This document shows, one piece after another, positions 1 to 5,118 of a stretch of 6,458 nt of DNA (position 1 is the stretch's first letter; the number at the start of each line of letters is the position of its first letter). The stretch comes from CAXMRP01 sp964196155. Lineage in GTDB: Bacteria > Pseudomonadota > Alphaproteobacteria > Rhizobiales > Afifellaceae. Location: assembly GCA_964196155.1 (NCBI GenBank), contig CAXMRP010000096.1:1-6458 (forward strand), read 5' to 3'. The notes below the pieces were generated by a model. That model saw only the letters and a program-made list of their open reading frames with translations, did not search any database and had not been told where the DNA came from. The translations under genes were made by a program, and so were the position numbers.

Positions 1-497
1 ATGCGCTGACCAGTTTCGCCGATCGGCCCGAAGCATTGTGGCAACTGACGAAATCCCGCCGGGCGCCGGTCCTGCTGACGCCGCATGAGGGCGAATTCGC
101 CCGGATATTTCCCGATCTTGGCCCTGTCGGCCAAAGGGGCGATCACGGCAGCGAAATACAGACAGGCAAGGTGGAACGCGCCCGCGCGGCGGCCGTGCGC
201 GCCGGCTGCGCCATCATCCTCAAGGGCGCCGATACGGTCGTCGCCATGCCCGATGGCCGCGCCTCGATCTGCGGCCAGGCCCCGCCCAGTCTTGCCACAG
301 CCGGGTCCGGCGACGTTCTGACCGGCATCGCCGCCGGGCTGCTGGCGCAACGGATGCCGCCGTTTGAAGCGGCCTGCGCCGCCGTCTGGCTGCACGCCGA
401 CGCGGCGCGCCGTTTTGGCCCCGGTCTGATCGCCGAGGATCTGCCGGACCAGCTCCCCGCGGTGGTGAAAGATACAAACGTCGGAAATTTTTCTTAA
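1..497 (+). CDS. nnrD: ADP-dependent NAD(P)H-hydrate dehydratase, C-terminal part (5' truncated)
   Basis: The reading frame is open from the left edge (first full codon at 3) to TAA at 495-497, giving 165 visible residues; the start lies outside the window. The family (YjeF C-terminal domain, ribokinase-like fold) dehydrates the damaged cofactors NADHX and NADPHX back to NADH and NADPH using ADP or ATP, in the cytosol. Visible family motifs are LTPHEGEFARIFPDL (HEGE encoded at 84-95), an ILKGADTVVA strand (about 216-245) and the nucleotide-binding glycine motif AGSGDVLTGIAAGLLA (GSGD encoded at 303-314), where an Asp is conserved. Bacterial versions are usually fused to an N-terminal NAD(P)HX epimerase domain; that half cannot be seen here, so a bifunctional Nnr is inferred, not shown. 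The C-terminus ends in a short tail after the last conserved helix, as expected. Translation from the TTG at 36 would be an artefact, because homology continues upstream of it. Confidence 0.93.
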   Translation, partial: ALTSFADRPEALWQLTKSRRAPVLLTPHEGEFARIFPDLGPVGQRGDHGSEIQTGKVERARAAAVRAGCAIILKGADTVVAMPDGRASICGQAPPSLATAGSGDVLTGIAAGLLAQRMPPFEAACAAVWLHADAARRFGPGLIAEDLPDQLPAVVKDTNVGNFS

Positions 498-499
498 AA

Positions 500-527
500 T
501 TCGACGGTTAACTACGCCGTTCATAAT
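500..527 (+). promoter_or_regulatory. Candidate promoter for the small membrane-protein gene
   Basis: The gap 498-595 is clearly AT-richer than its surroundings. TTCGAC (500-505) and CATAAT (522-527) are separated by 16 bp and would start transcription near 534, leaving a leader of about 60 nt before the ATG at 596. The -35 match is weak (4 of 6 to CTTGAC), so this is tentative. A second pair, TTGCAC (548-553) and TGTAAT (573-578), has 19-bp spacing and would start transcription inside the ribosome binding site, so it is less likely. Confidence 0.3.
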
Positions 528-595
528 TCGGTTACGTTAAGCGTTGTTTGCACTATCCTTGGGATGTCCACATGTAATGGTTTGGAGGCACAACA

Positions 596-757
596 ATGAT
601 CCGCGCTCTTGGAATGCTCGCCTTTGCCGCCTTTGCCGCCTATGTCGCCGGAAATGGTGGCCAGATCGGCGCCTATAATCTCGGCGACCTGCCGCTCGCA
701 TTCATCGCCTTTGTCCTGCTCGGCGGTGGCCTGCTTTACAGCCTGCGGTCGATCTGA
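596..757 (+). CDS. Small two-helix membrane protein of unknown function (53 aa)
   Basis: The ATG at 596 follows a strong Shine-Dalgarno GGAGG (584-588) with 7-nt spacing; the frame ends at TGA 755-757. The 53-residue product begins MIRALGMLAF and is strongly hydrophobic. One helix spans about residues 3-18 (Ala/Phe-rich), a polar Gly/Asn/Gln turn covers about 19-31 (GNGGQIGAYNLGD), and a second helix spans about 32-49, ending in a short basic tail (LRSI). Both segments are long enough for a small inner-membrane hairpin; the first could alternatively act as a signal anchor. Codons are GC-rich and end mostly in C or G, like the neighbouring genes, which supports real coding. I do not recognise a family and assign no function. 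It lies about 100 bp after the NAD(P)HX dehydratase gene and about 210 bp before tRNA-Leu, and probably has its own promoter in the AT-rich gap. Confidence 0.75.
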   Translation: MIRALGMLAFAAFAAYVAGNGGQIGAYNLGDLPLAFIAFVLLGGGLLYSLRSI

Positions 758-837
758 ACCGCCCGATCTGCTTTGCCGATCGCCGGTGGCCGCCATCGCT
801 TCTGGCCGGTATCGGCTGCGCGCACGCCCCATGATGG

Positions 838-879
838 CCCCGGCATCGGGACAACCGAAACTGCCGCTTCGGACCGGGG
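838..879 (+). other. Nested inverted repeat (stem-loop) in the gap before tRNA-Leu
   Basis: The gap 758-966 has no credible gene. Within it CCCCGG (838-843) pairs perfectly with CCGGGG (874-879), and inside that CCGAA (855-859) pairs with TTCGG (868-872) around an 8-nt loop, giving a two-tier stem with an asymmetric bulge. CGGCA (841-845) can alternatively pair with TGCCG (862-866). No T-run follows, so it is not a classical intrinsic terminator. It could be the 3' end of the small-gene transcript or a by-product of high GC. Confidence 0.35.
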
Positions 880-899
880 TGCTGATTGCGCCGACCCCC

Positions 900-927
900 T
901 TGCTCCCCTGTTAGGACGTGATATAGA
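900..927 (+). promoter_or_regulatory. Probable tRNA-Leu promoter with GC-rich discriminator
   Basis: TTGCTC (900-905) and TATAGA (922-927) are spaced 16 bp apart. Transcription would begin near 934, about 33 nt before the mature tRNA 5' end, which is a normal pre-tRNA leader. The bases just after the -10 (CGCGCCG, 928-934) are almost all G or C. A GC-rich discriminator is typical of stable-RNA promoters under stringent (ppGpp) control, so growth-rate control is inferred. Both hexamers match the consensus at only 4 of 6 positions. Confidence 0.45.
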
Positions 928-966
928 CGCGCCGAAGTGGCACGGCGCGCCTGACATGTTTCCTGC

Positions 967-1052
967 GCGGGCGTGGTGGAATTGGTAGACACGCAAGATT
1001 TAGGATCTTGTGGGCCTGGCCCGTGGGGGTTCAAGTCCCTCCGCCCGCACCA
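967..1052 (+). tRNA. tRNA-Leu, anticodon TAG (UAG)
   Basis: A complete class II tRNA can be folded by hand. The acceptor stem GCGGGCG (967-973) pairs with CGCCCGC (1042-1048), followed by discriminator A1049 and an encoded CCA (1050-1052). The D-stem is GTG (976-978) with CAC (990-992). The anticodon stem CAAGA (994-998) pairs with TCTTG (1006-1010) around a 7-nt loop with anticodon TAG at 1001-1003, so it reads CUA and probably other CUN leucine codons. A long variable arm is formed by GGGC (1012-1015) and GCCC (1019-1022), and the T-arm GGGGG (1025-1029) / CCCTC (1037-1041) carries loop TTCAAGT. The long variable arm plus A at the discriminator position are diagnostic of leucine acceptance. 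The next gene on the same strand is tig. Confidence 0.97.
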
Positions 1053-1082
1053 CCATGCCTGATCGGAAGTGAGCGGCAGGGA

Positions 1083-1097
1083 GCCGGCATTGCCGGC
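1083..1097 (+). terminator. Short GC hairpin between tRNA-Leu and tig (weak terminator candidate)
   Basis: GCCGGC (1083-1088), a 3-nt ATT loop and GCCGGC (1092-1097) form a perfect 6-bp stem 31 nt past the tRNA 3' end. No T-run follows, so termination would be weak or Rho-assisted. It may instead protect or define the processed end of the tRNA transcript if tig is read through from upstream. Confidence 0.35.
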
Positions 1098-1148
1098 CGA
1101 TGTGGTATTGGAATTGCGGCTTGAGAATTGGAAAATCAGGACAAAATG

Positions 1149-2519
1149 ATGCAAGTCAACGAAACCCTTGCCGAAGGGCTCAAACGCGAATTGACGGTGA
1201 CGGTTCCGGCCACGGAACTGGGTTCGCGCCTCTCCGATAAACTGAACGAGCTCAAGGGCCGCATCAAGCTCAACGGCTTCCGGCCGGGCAAGGTGCCGCT
1301 TTCCCATTTGCGCAATCTCTATGGCAAGTCGGCGATGGCTGAAGTCGTGGAGACCATGGTATCGGAATCCACCCGCAAGGCGCTCACCGACCGCGACGAG
1401 AAAGCGGCCATGCAGCCGGAAATCGCCATGACGGAAGATGAGGCCGAAGCCGGCAAGATTCTCGATGGCGATGCCGATCTGGTCTTCACCATGGCCTATG
1501 AGGTTCTGCCGGAATTCGAAATCGCCGATTTCAAGGGCATTGCCGTCGAGCGTCAGGTTGTTGACGTCACCGATGAAGAGATCAGCGAACGCCTGAACCA
1601 GATTGGCGAGGGCACCCGTGCCTACGAGAGCGTGTCGCGAAAAGCCAAGGGCGATGACCGGATCACCATGTCCTATGTCGGCAAGATAGACGGCGAAACG
1701 TTTGAAGGCGGCGCCGATCAGGATGCCCAGATCACCCTCGGGTCCGGCCAGTTCATTCCCGGTTTTGAGGACGGCCTGAAGGGCGTCAAGGCGGGCGAGG
1801 AAAAAACCATTGAAGTGACTTTTCCGGACGATTACCAGGCCGCCCATCTCGCTGGCAAGGCAGCCGAGTTCCTCGTCGAGATCAAGGACGTCGCCGAGCC
1901 GGGCGAGATCACATTTGACGACGAATTCGCAAAACGCCTTGGTCAGGAATCCATGGACAAGTTGCGTCAGACGATCACCGACCAGATCGAGAGCGAATAT
2001 GGCATAGCCACGCGCCAGAAGGTCAAACGCCAGATCCTCGACGCGCTGGATGAAAAGCACAGTTTCGATCTGCCGGAAAAGCTCGTCTCCCAGGAGTTCG
2101 ACAATATCTGGAAGCAGATTACCCACGACATCGAGCAGCACGGCAAGAGCTTCGAGGATGAGGGCACGACCGAAGAAAAGGCGCGCGCCGAATATCGGGC
2201 GATTTCCGAACGGCGAGTGCGCCTAGGTCTTGTCCTGTCACGTGTCGGCGAGCAGGCCGAGGTCGAGGTCAGCGAAGAGGAATTGCAGCGCTCGCTTTAC
2301 GCCCATGTTCGCCAGTTCCCGGGCCAGGAGCAGCAGGTACTGGACTACTACAAGAGCAATCCCACAGCGATCCAGGAGCTTCGCGCGCCGATCTTTGAAG
2401 ACAAGACGATCGACTACATCATGGAATTCGCCGATGTGACCGCCAGGACGGTGACCAAGGACGAATTGCTGGCCGACGAGGACGAAGACGATCACGTTGG
2501 CCACGATCACGATCACTAG
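1149..2519 (+). CDS. tig: Trigger factor, ribosome-associated chaperone and prolyl isomerase
   Basis: The 456-residue product starts MQVNETLAEGLKREL. ATG 1149 is preferred over ATG 1146 or TTG 1128 because AGGA (1138-1141) lies 7 nt upstream and because this start puts the ribosome-docking motif GFRPGKVP at residues 43-50, the same place as GFRKGK in E. coli. Trigger factor binds ribosomal protein L23 at the tunnel exit and shields nascent chains. Domains in order are the N-terminal ribosome-binding domain (about 1-150), an FKBP-type peptidyl-prolyl isomerase domain (about 168-250, with YVGKIDGETFEGG and GSGQFIPGFEDGL), and a mainly helical C-terminal substrate cradle (about 260-435). The length is close to the E. 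coli protein plus a short acidic tail. The last 14 residues (443-456) are only Asp, Glu, His, Gly and Val, with four His, and may bind divalent metal. It stands alone, about 100 bp after tRNA-Leu and about 230 bp before clpP. Confidence 0.97.
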   Translation: MQVNETLAEGLKRELTVTVPATELGSRLSDKLNELKGRIKLNGFRPGKVPLSHLRNLYGKSAMAEVVETMVSESTRKALTDRDEKAAMQPEIAMTEDEAEAGKILDGDADLVFTMAYEVLPEFEIADFKGIAVERQVVDVTDEEISERLNQIGEGTRAYESVSRKAKGDDRITMSYVGKIDGETFEGGADQDAQITLGSGQFIPGFEDGLKGVKAGEEKTIEVTFPDDYQAAHLAGKAAEFLVEIKDVAEPGEITFDDEFAKRLGQESMDKLRQTITDQIESEYGIATRQKVKRQILDALDEKHSFDLPEKLVSQEFDNIWKQITHDIEQHGKSFEDEGTTEEKARAEYRAISERRVRLGLVLSRVGEQAEVEVSEEELQRSLYAHVRQFPGQEQQVLDYYKSNPTAIQELRAPIFEDKTIDYIMEFADVTARTVTKDELLADEDEDDHVGHDHDH

Positions 2520-2562
2520 GATTGCCGCATTCGCCTGAACGCACTGCCGATCGCTTGTCGCA

Positions 2563-2583
2563 GCGCCCGTTCTGCCGGAGCGC
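2563..2583 (+). terminator. Stem-loop downstream of tig (weak terminator candidate)
   Basis: GCGCCCG (2563-2569) pairs with CGG (2576-2578) and GCGC (2580-2583) around loop TTCTGC, with A2579 bulged, giving about 7 GC-rich pairs 44 nt after the tig stop codon. There is no T-run after the stem, so it is not a textbook intrinsic terminator. It may mark a Rho-dependent end or a 3' stability element for the tig mRNA. Confidence 0.35.
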
Positions 2584-2618
2584 CGCCGGTGCAATACGCT
2601 CAGCCCGACCCCCGCCGA

Positions 2619-2627
2619 TGCTATAAT
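2619..2627 (+). promoter_or_regulatory. clpP: Extended -10 promoter candidate for clpP
   Basis: TG (2619-2620), one base, then a perfect TATAAT (2622-2627) matches the extended -10 form TGnTATAAT. No good -35 hexamer lies 16-18 bp upstream, which such promoters tolerate. The start point would be near 2634, inside a GTTAAC palindrome (2631-2636), leaving a clpP leader of about 117 nt. A perfect hexamer of this kind is uncommon in such GC-rich DNA, and it is correctly placed and oriented. Confidence 0.55.
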
Positions 2628-2750
2628 GCTGTTAACATGCTTGCACTTCCCGGTTTTGTGTCGGCGCGGAAAAAGCTTATGTAAAAGATCGATTCCCTGT
2701 TGCGCATGCGTCACCATGCCATTCGCACTCATCTCAAACGAAGGCCGTCC

Positions 2751-3392
2751 ATGTCCGATATGATCAACACTGCGATGAATCTGGTGCCGATGGTGGTCGA
2801 GCAGACCAATCGCGGCGAGCGCGCTTACGATATTTTTTCGCGGCTCCTGAAAGAGCGGATCATCTTCATCACCGGCCCCATCGAGGACACTGTGGCGGCG
2901 CTGGTATGCGCCCAGCTGCTGTTTCTGGAAGCCGACAACCCGAAAAAAGATATCGCCGTGTACATCAATTCTCCCGGTGGGGTGGTGACCTCCGGCATGG
3001 CGATTTACGACACAATGCAGTTCATCAAGCCGGCGGTTTCGACACTGTGCATCGGCCAGGCGGCATCGATGGGATCGCTGCTTTTATGCGCCGGCGAGAA
3101 GGATCTGCGCTTTGCCCTGCCGCATGCCCGCATCATGGTGCATCAGCCCTCCGGCGGTTTTCAGGGCCAGGCTTCCGACATCGAGCGTCATGCCGAGGAC
3201 ATCATTAAAATGAAGAAGCGCCTGAACGAGGTGTACGTTAAGCATACCGGCCAGGATTACGAGACGATCGTAAACACGCTCGACCGTGACTATTTCATGA
3301 CGACCGAGGAGGCGCGCGACTTCGGGCTGATCGATCAGGTGATCACCAGCAGGGCCGCGCTTGAGGACGCTGCCGGCGACACCAAATCGTGA
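2751..3392 (+). CDS. clpP: ATP-dependent Clp protease proteolytic subunit ClpP
   Basis: ATG 2751 follows GAAGG (2740-2744) by 6 nt and gives a 213-residue product starting MSDMINTAMNLVPMVVEQ. ATG 2706 and TTG 2700 are in frame but would add a basic, unrelated extension without a ribosome binding site. ClpP forms a double-heptamer serine protease chamber in the cytosol, fed by ClpX or ClpA. The catalytic triad is complete: Ser106 in GQAASMGS, His131 in MVHQPSGG and Asp180 in LDRDYF. Each is offset by exactly nine from the numbering of mature E. coli ClpP (97, 122, 171). Other family blocks are NRGERAYDIFSRLLKERIIF (20-39), INSPGG (72-77) and the handle helix GFQGQASDIERHAEDI (136-151). The length is usual. 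clpX follows after 147 bp with its own promoter candidate. Rhizobia often carry several clpP genes; this clpX-linked copy is probably the main one (inference). Confidence 0.97.
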   Translation: MSDMINTAMNLVPMVVEQTNRGERAYDIFSRLLKERIIFITGPIEDTVAALVCAQLLFLEADNPKKDIAVYINSPGGVVTSGMAIYDTMQFIKPAVSTLCIGQAASMGSLLLCAGEKDLRFALPHARIMVHQPSGGFQGQASDIERHAEDIIKMKKRLNEVYVKHTGQDYETIVNTLDRDYFMTTEEARDFGLIDQVITSRAALEDAAGDTKS

Positions 3393-3398
3393 TCTCCA

Positions 3399-3428
3399 CA
3401 TGACGGGCATCGTGCATTAAGCCTATAT
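3399..3428 (+). promoter_or_regulatory. clpX: Likely housekeeping promoter of clpX
   Basis: CATGAC (3399-3404) and CTATAT (3423-3428) are separated by 18 bp. The rhizobial housekeeping consensus is approximately CTTGAC-N17-CTATAT, so this is 5 of 6 and 6 of 6 with near-ideal spacing. It begins only 7 nt after the clpP stop codon. Transcription would start near 3435 and give a leader of about 105 nt. This suggests clpX can be expressed independently of clpP. Confidence 0.6.
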
Positions 3429-3469
3429 TGAAAGGTTGTGCCCAAGAATGATTGGAAATGCGAGGCCAA

Positions 3470-3492
3470 GGGCAATAAGAAGGAAATTGCCC
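3470..3492 (+). other. Stem-loop in the clpX leader with an SD-like loop
   Basis: GGGCAAT (3470-3476) and ATTGCCC (3486-3492) form a perfect 7-bp stem around the 9-nt loop AAGAAGGAA (3477-3485). The loop contains a purine-rich AAGGA resembling a ribosome binding site. It lies 47 nt before the clpX start codon, downstream of the predicted promoter, so it would be in the 5' leader. No T-run follows. A role in message stability or translation is possible but unproven. Confidence 0.45.
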
Positions 3493-3539
3493 AGGTGCGG
3501 CCATAAAGCCAATGCCAGGGTCATCGGACGAGGACGAGG

Positions 3540-4835
3540 ATGAGCAAGATAAGCGGAAGCGGAAGCGGCAGCGGCAGCGGCAGCGACAGCAAGAATACGC
3601 TGTATTGCTCGTTTTGCGGCAAAAGCCAGCATGAGGTTCGCAAACTCATCGCTGGGCCGACCGTGTTCATCTGCGATGAATGCGTCGAATTGTGCATGGA
3701 TATCATCCGCGAGGAGAACAAGACCTCGCTGGTCAAATCCGGCGACGGCGTGCCCACGCCGCAGGAGATCGACGAGGTTCTCAACGATTACGTGATCGGC
3801 CAGGCGCACGCCAAGAAAGTGCTCGCCGTCGCCGTACACAATCACTACAAGCGCCTCAATCACGCCGCCCGCAACAACGATGTCGAGCTGGCCAAGTCCA
3901 ACATTCTGCTGATCGGGCCGACCGGGTGCGGCAAGACGCTTTTGGCCCAGACGCTGGCCCGCATTCTCGATGTGCCCTTCACCATGGCCGACGCGACGAC
4001 GCTGACGGAAGCCGGCTATGTCGGCGAGGATGTGGAAAACATCATCCTCAAGCTCCTGCAGTCGGCGGACTACAATGTCGAGCGGGCGCAGCGCGGCATC
4101 GTCTATATCGACGAGGTCGACAAGATATCGCGCAAGTCGGACAATCCCTCCATCACCCGCGACGTTTCGGGCGAGGGTGTCCAGCAGGCGCTGTTGAAGA
4201 TCATGGAAGGCACGGTCGCCAGCGTACCCCCGCAAGGCGGCCGCAAGCATCCGCAGCAGGAATTCCTGCAGGTCGATACGACCAACATCCTGTTCATCTG
4301 TGGCGGTGCCTTTTCCGGCCTGGACAAGATCATTTCCGATCGCGGCCGCTCCACGTCGATTGGTTTCGGCGCAAAGGTGATCGCGGCGGAAGATCGCAAT
4401 ATCGGCGAGCTGTTCCGCCATGTGGAGCCGGAAGATCTGCTGAAATTCGGCCTGATTCCGGAATTCGTCGGCCGTCTGCCCGTTGTCGCTACGCTTGAGG
4501 ATCTCGACCAGGACTCGCTGATCAAGATCCTGACTGAACCAAAGAACGCCCTGGTCAAGCAGTATCAGCGGCTGTTCGAGATGGAAAATGTCTCGCTCAA
4601 CTTCCACGAGGATGCGTTGGCGGCCATCGCCGTCAGGGCGATCGATCGCAAGACCGGTGCGCGCGGCTTGCGGTCCATCATGGAAGCGATTCTGCTTGAG
4701 ACGATGTTTGATCTGCCCGGTCTCGACGGTGTCGAGGAAGTCGTGATTTCCGCCGACGTCGTCAACGGAAATGCCCGGCCTCTTTATATCTACAGCGAAC
4801 GGGCTGCCGAAGAGACACAGAACGCCAGCGCCTGA
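3540..4835 (+). CDS. clpX: ClpX, AAA+ unfoldase and specificity subunit of ClpXP
   Basis: ATG 3540 follows AGGA (3531-3534) by 5 nt; the product is 431 residues (E. coli has 424). ClpX recognises tagged substrates, unfolds them with ATP and threads them into ClpP; in alphaproteobacteria ClpXP also clears cell-cycle regulators such as CtrA. In order: a Gly-Ser tract (residues 5-17), the zinc-binding domain with Cys23, Cys26, Cys45 and Cys48, Walker A GPTGCGKT (126-133), pore loop GYVG (159-162), Walker B with Asp191-Glu192, RKH loop (235-237), the ClpP-docking IGF loop (274-276), Arg312 in the PEFVGR motif (likely arginine finger) and sensor-2 Arg375 in GARGLRS. All key residues are intact. 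Cys130 replaces the more usual Ser in the P-loop, a mild variation that should not stop ATP binding. The only odd part is the repeat-encoded N-terminal tract. It lies between clpP and lon, its normal place in this lineage. Confidence 0.98.
   Translation: MSKISGSGSGSGSGSDSKNTLYCSFCGKSQHEVRKLIAGPTVFICDECVELCMDIIREENKTSLVKSGDGVPTPQEIDEVLNDYVIGQAHAKKVLAVAVHNHYKRLNHAARNNDVELAKSNILLIGPTGCGKTLLAQTLARILDVPFTMADATTLTEAGYVGEDVENIILKLLQSADYNVERAQRGIVYIDEVDKISRKSDNPSITRDVSGEGVQQALLKIMEGTVASVPPQGGRKHPQQEFLQVDTTNILFICGGAFSGLDKIISDRGRSTSIGFGAKVIAAEDRNIGELFRHVEPEDLLKFGLIPEFVGRLPVVATLEDLDQDSLIKILTEPKNALVKQYQRLFEMENVSLNFHEDALAAIAVRAIDRKTGARGLRSIMEAILLETMFDLPGLDGVEEVVISADVVNGNARPLYIYSERAAEETQNASA
3552..3590 (+). 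repeat. Hexanucleotide (AGCGGN) repeat encoding the Gly-Ser tract of ClpX
   Basis: Five consecutive AGC-GGN units (3552-3581; GGA twice, then GGC three times) are followed by AGC GAC AGC. They encode residues 5-17 as alternating Ser and Gly ending in Ser-Asp-Ser. The unit length is a multiple of three, so gain or loss of a unit would keep the frame. The tract lies before the zinc finger in a part of ClpX that is poorly conserved and probably disordered. Confidence 0.9.
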
Positions 4836-4918
4836 ATGGACCGGGTCAATCCTGCTGATGGGCTCGAATGCCGTATCAGCTACCGCTGCGCGCCGGGAAT
4901 GGACGCAAACGAATTTGA

Positions 4919-4940
4919 TTTTGGCCGGTTTTGGCCGGCC
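4919..4940 (+). repeat. Tandem 10-bp repeat with overlapping hairpin upstream of lon
   Basis: TTTTGGCCGG occurs twice without a gap (4919-4928 and 4929-4938). The same stretch contains an inverted repeat, GGCCGG (4923-4928) with CCGGCC (4935-4940), a 6-bp stem with a 6-nt loop. It ends exactly where the CTTGAC hexamer begins at 4941. It could be a regulator binding site or a weak clpX terminator; there is no T-run. Confidence 0.5.
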
Positions 4941-4969
4941 CTTGACTTGGCTGCCTCCAATTTCCAACT
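4941..4969 (+). promoter_or_regulatory. lon: Candidate lon promoter (possibly heat-shock type)
   Basis: CTTGAC (4941-4946) is a perfect rhizobial -35. At 17-bp spacing the -10 position reads CCAACT (4964-4969), which is unlike CTATAT but resembles the C-rich -10 elements of alphaproteobacterial RpoH (sigma-32) promoters. lon is heat-inducible in many bacteria, so RpoH control is plausible but inferred. The leader would be about 140 nt. A weak -10 match keeps this tentative. Confidence 0.35.
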
Positions 4970-5118
4970 AGGTGGCAACGCAGTAGCTCGCGTTATGACC
5001 GGTTGTCTCCGCGCAAAAATGCTTTTCCGGCAGGAAACGGTATTCCCGGCAGCGAGCTCCCATTACAATGAGAATCGCCAGTTGCCGCAGGCGGCTCGCG
5101 AGCGATGAGGGAAATTCG

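Larger units (their letters stand above)
4836..5118 (+). other. clpX-lon intergenic region, no convincing gene
   Basis: This 283-bp gap carries a 90-codon open frame (4836-5108) starting right after the clpX stop, but it has no ribosome binding site, no recognisable motif and less GC-biased third positions than the true genes, so I do not call it. What can be seen are a tandem repeat with a hairpin (4919-4940), a CTTGAC element (4941-4946), and an AT-richer stretch around 5055-5075 with TACAAT (5064-5069) but no matching -35. The region probably holds the clpX 3' end and the lon promoter. Confidence 0.6.

Noticed and set aside
508..540. CtrA-like TTAA-N7-TTAA sites in the AT-rich gap
   Set aside because: TTAA occurs at 508 and 537, but neither has a second TTAA at the required 7-nt spacing.
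967..1052. tRNA-Leu as an integration site for a mobile element
   Set aside because: No integrase gene and no repeated copy of the tRNA 3' end is seen; the downstream gene is the ordinary neighbour tig.
702..2141. Long minus-strand open frame over tig and tRNA-Leu
   Set aside because: It is a mirror frame caused by GC-rich codon bias in tig; it also runs antisense through the tRNA and part of the small gene, and shows no family motif.
2700..2750. N-terminal extension of ClpP from TTG 2700 or ATG 2706
   Set aside because: The 15-17 extra residues are basic and unlike the family, and no ribosome binding site precedes those codons, whereas 2751 has GAAGG at good spacing.
3423..3524. Hydrophobic 33-residue minus-strand frame in the clpP-clpX gap
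   Set aside because: Although it reads like a membrane helix, no Shine-Dalgarno lies before its ATG, it continues a long frame antisense to clpX, and the + strand promoter evidence fits the region better.
3423..4967. 514-codon minus-strand open frame over clpX
   Set aside because: It is the antisense shadow of clpX with low-complexity Ala/Pro stretches and no recognisable domain.
5058..5069. Second lon promoter around CCCATTACAAT
   Set aside because: The hexamer TACAAT is fair but no -35 of either housekeeping or heat-shock type lies at a workable distance.
4836..5108. 90-codon open frame filling the clpX-lon gap
   Set aside because: It starts directly at the clpX stop with no ribosome binding site, has mixed third-position bases, no motif, and covers the region where the lon promoter must lie.
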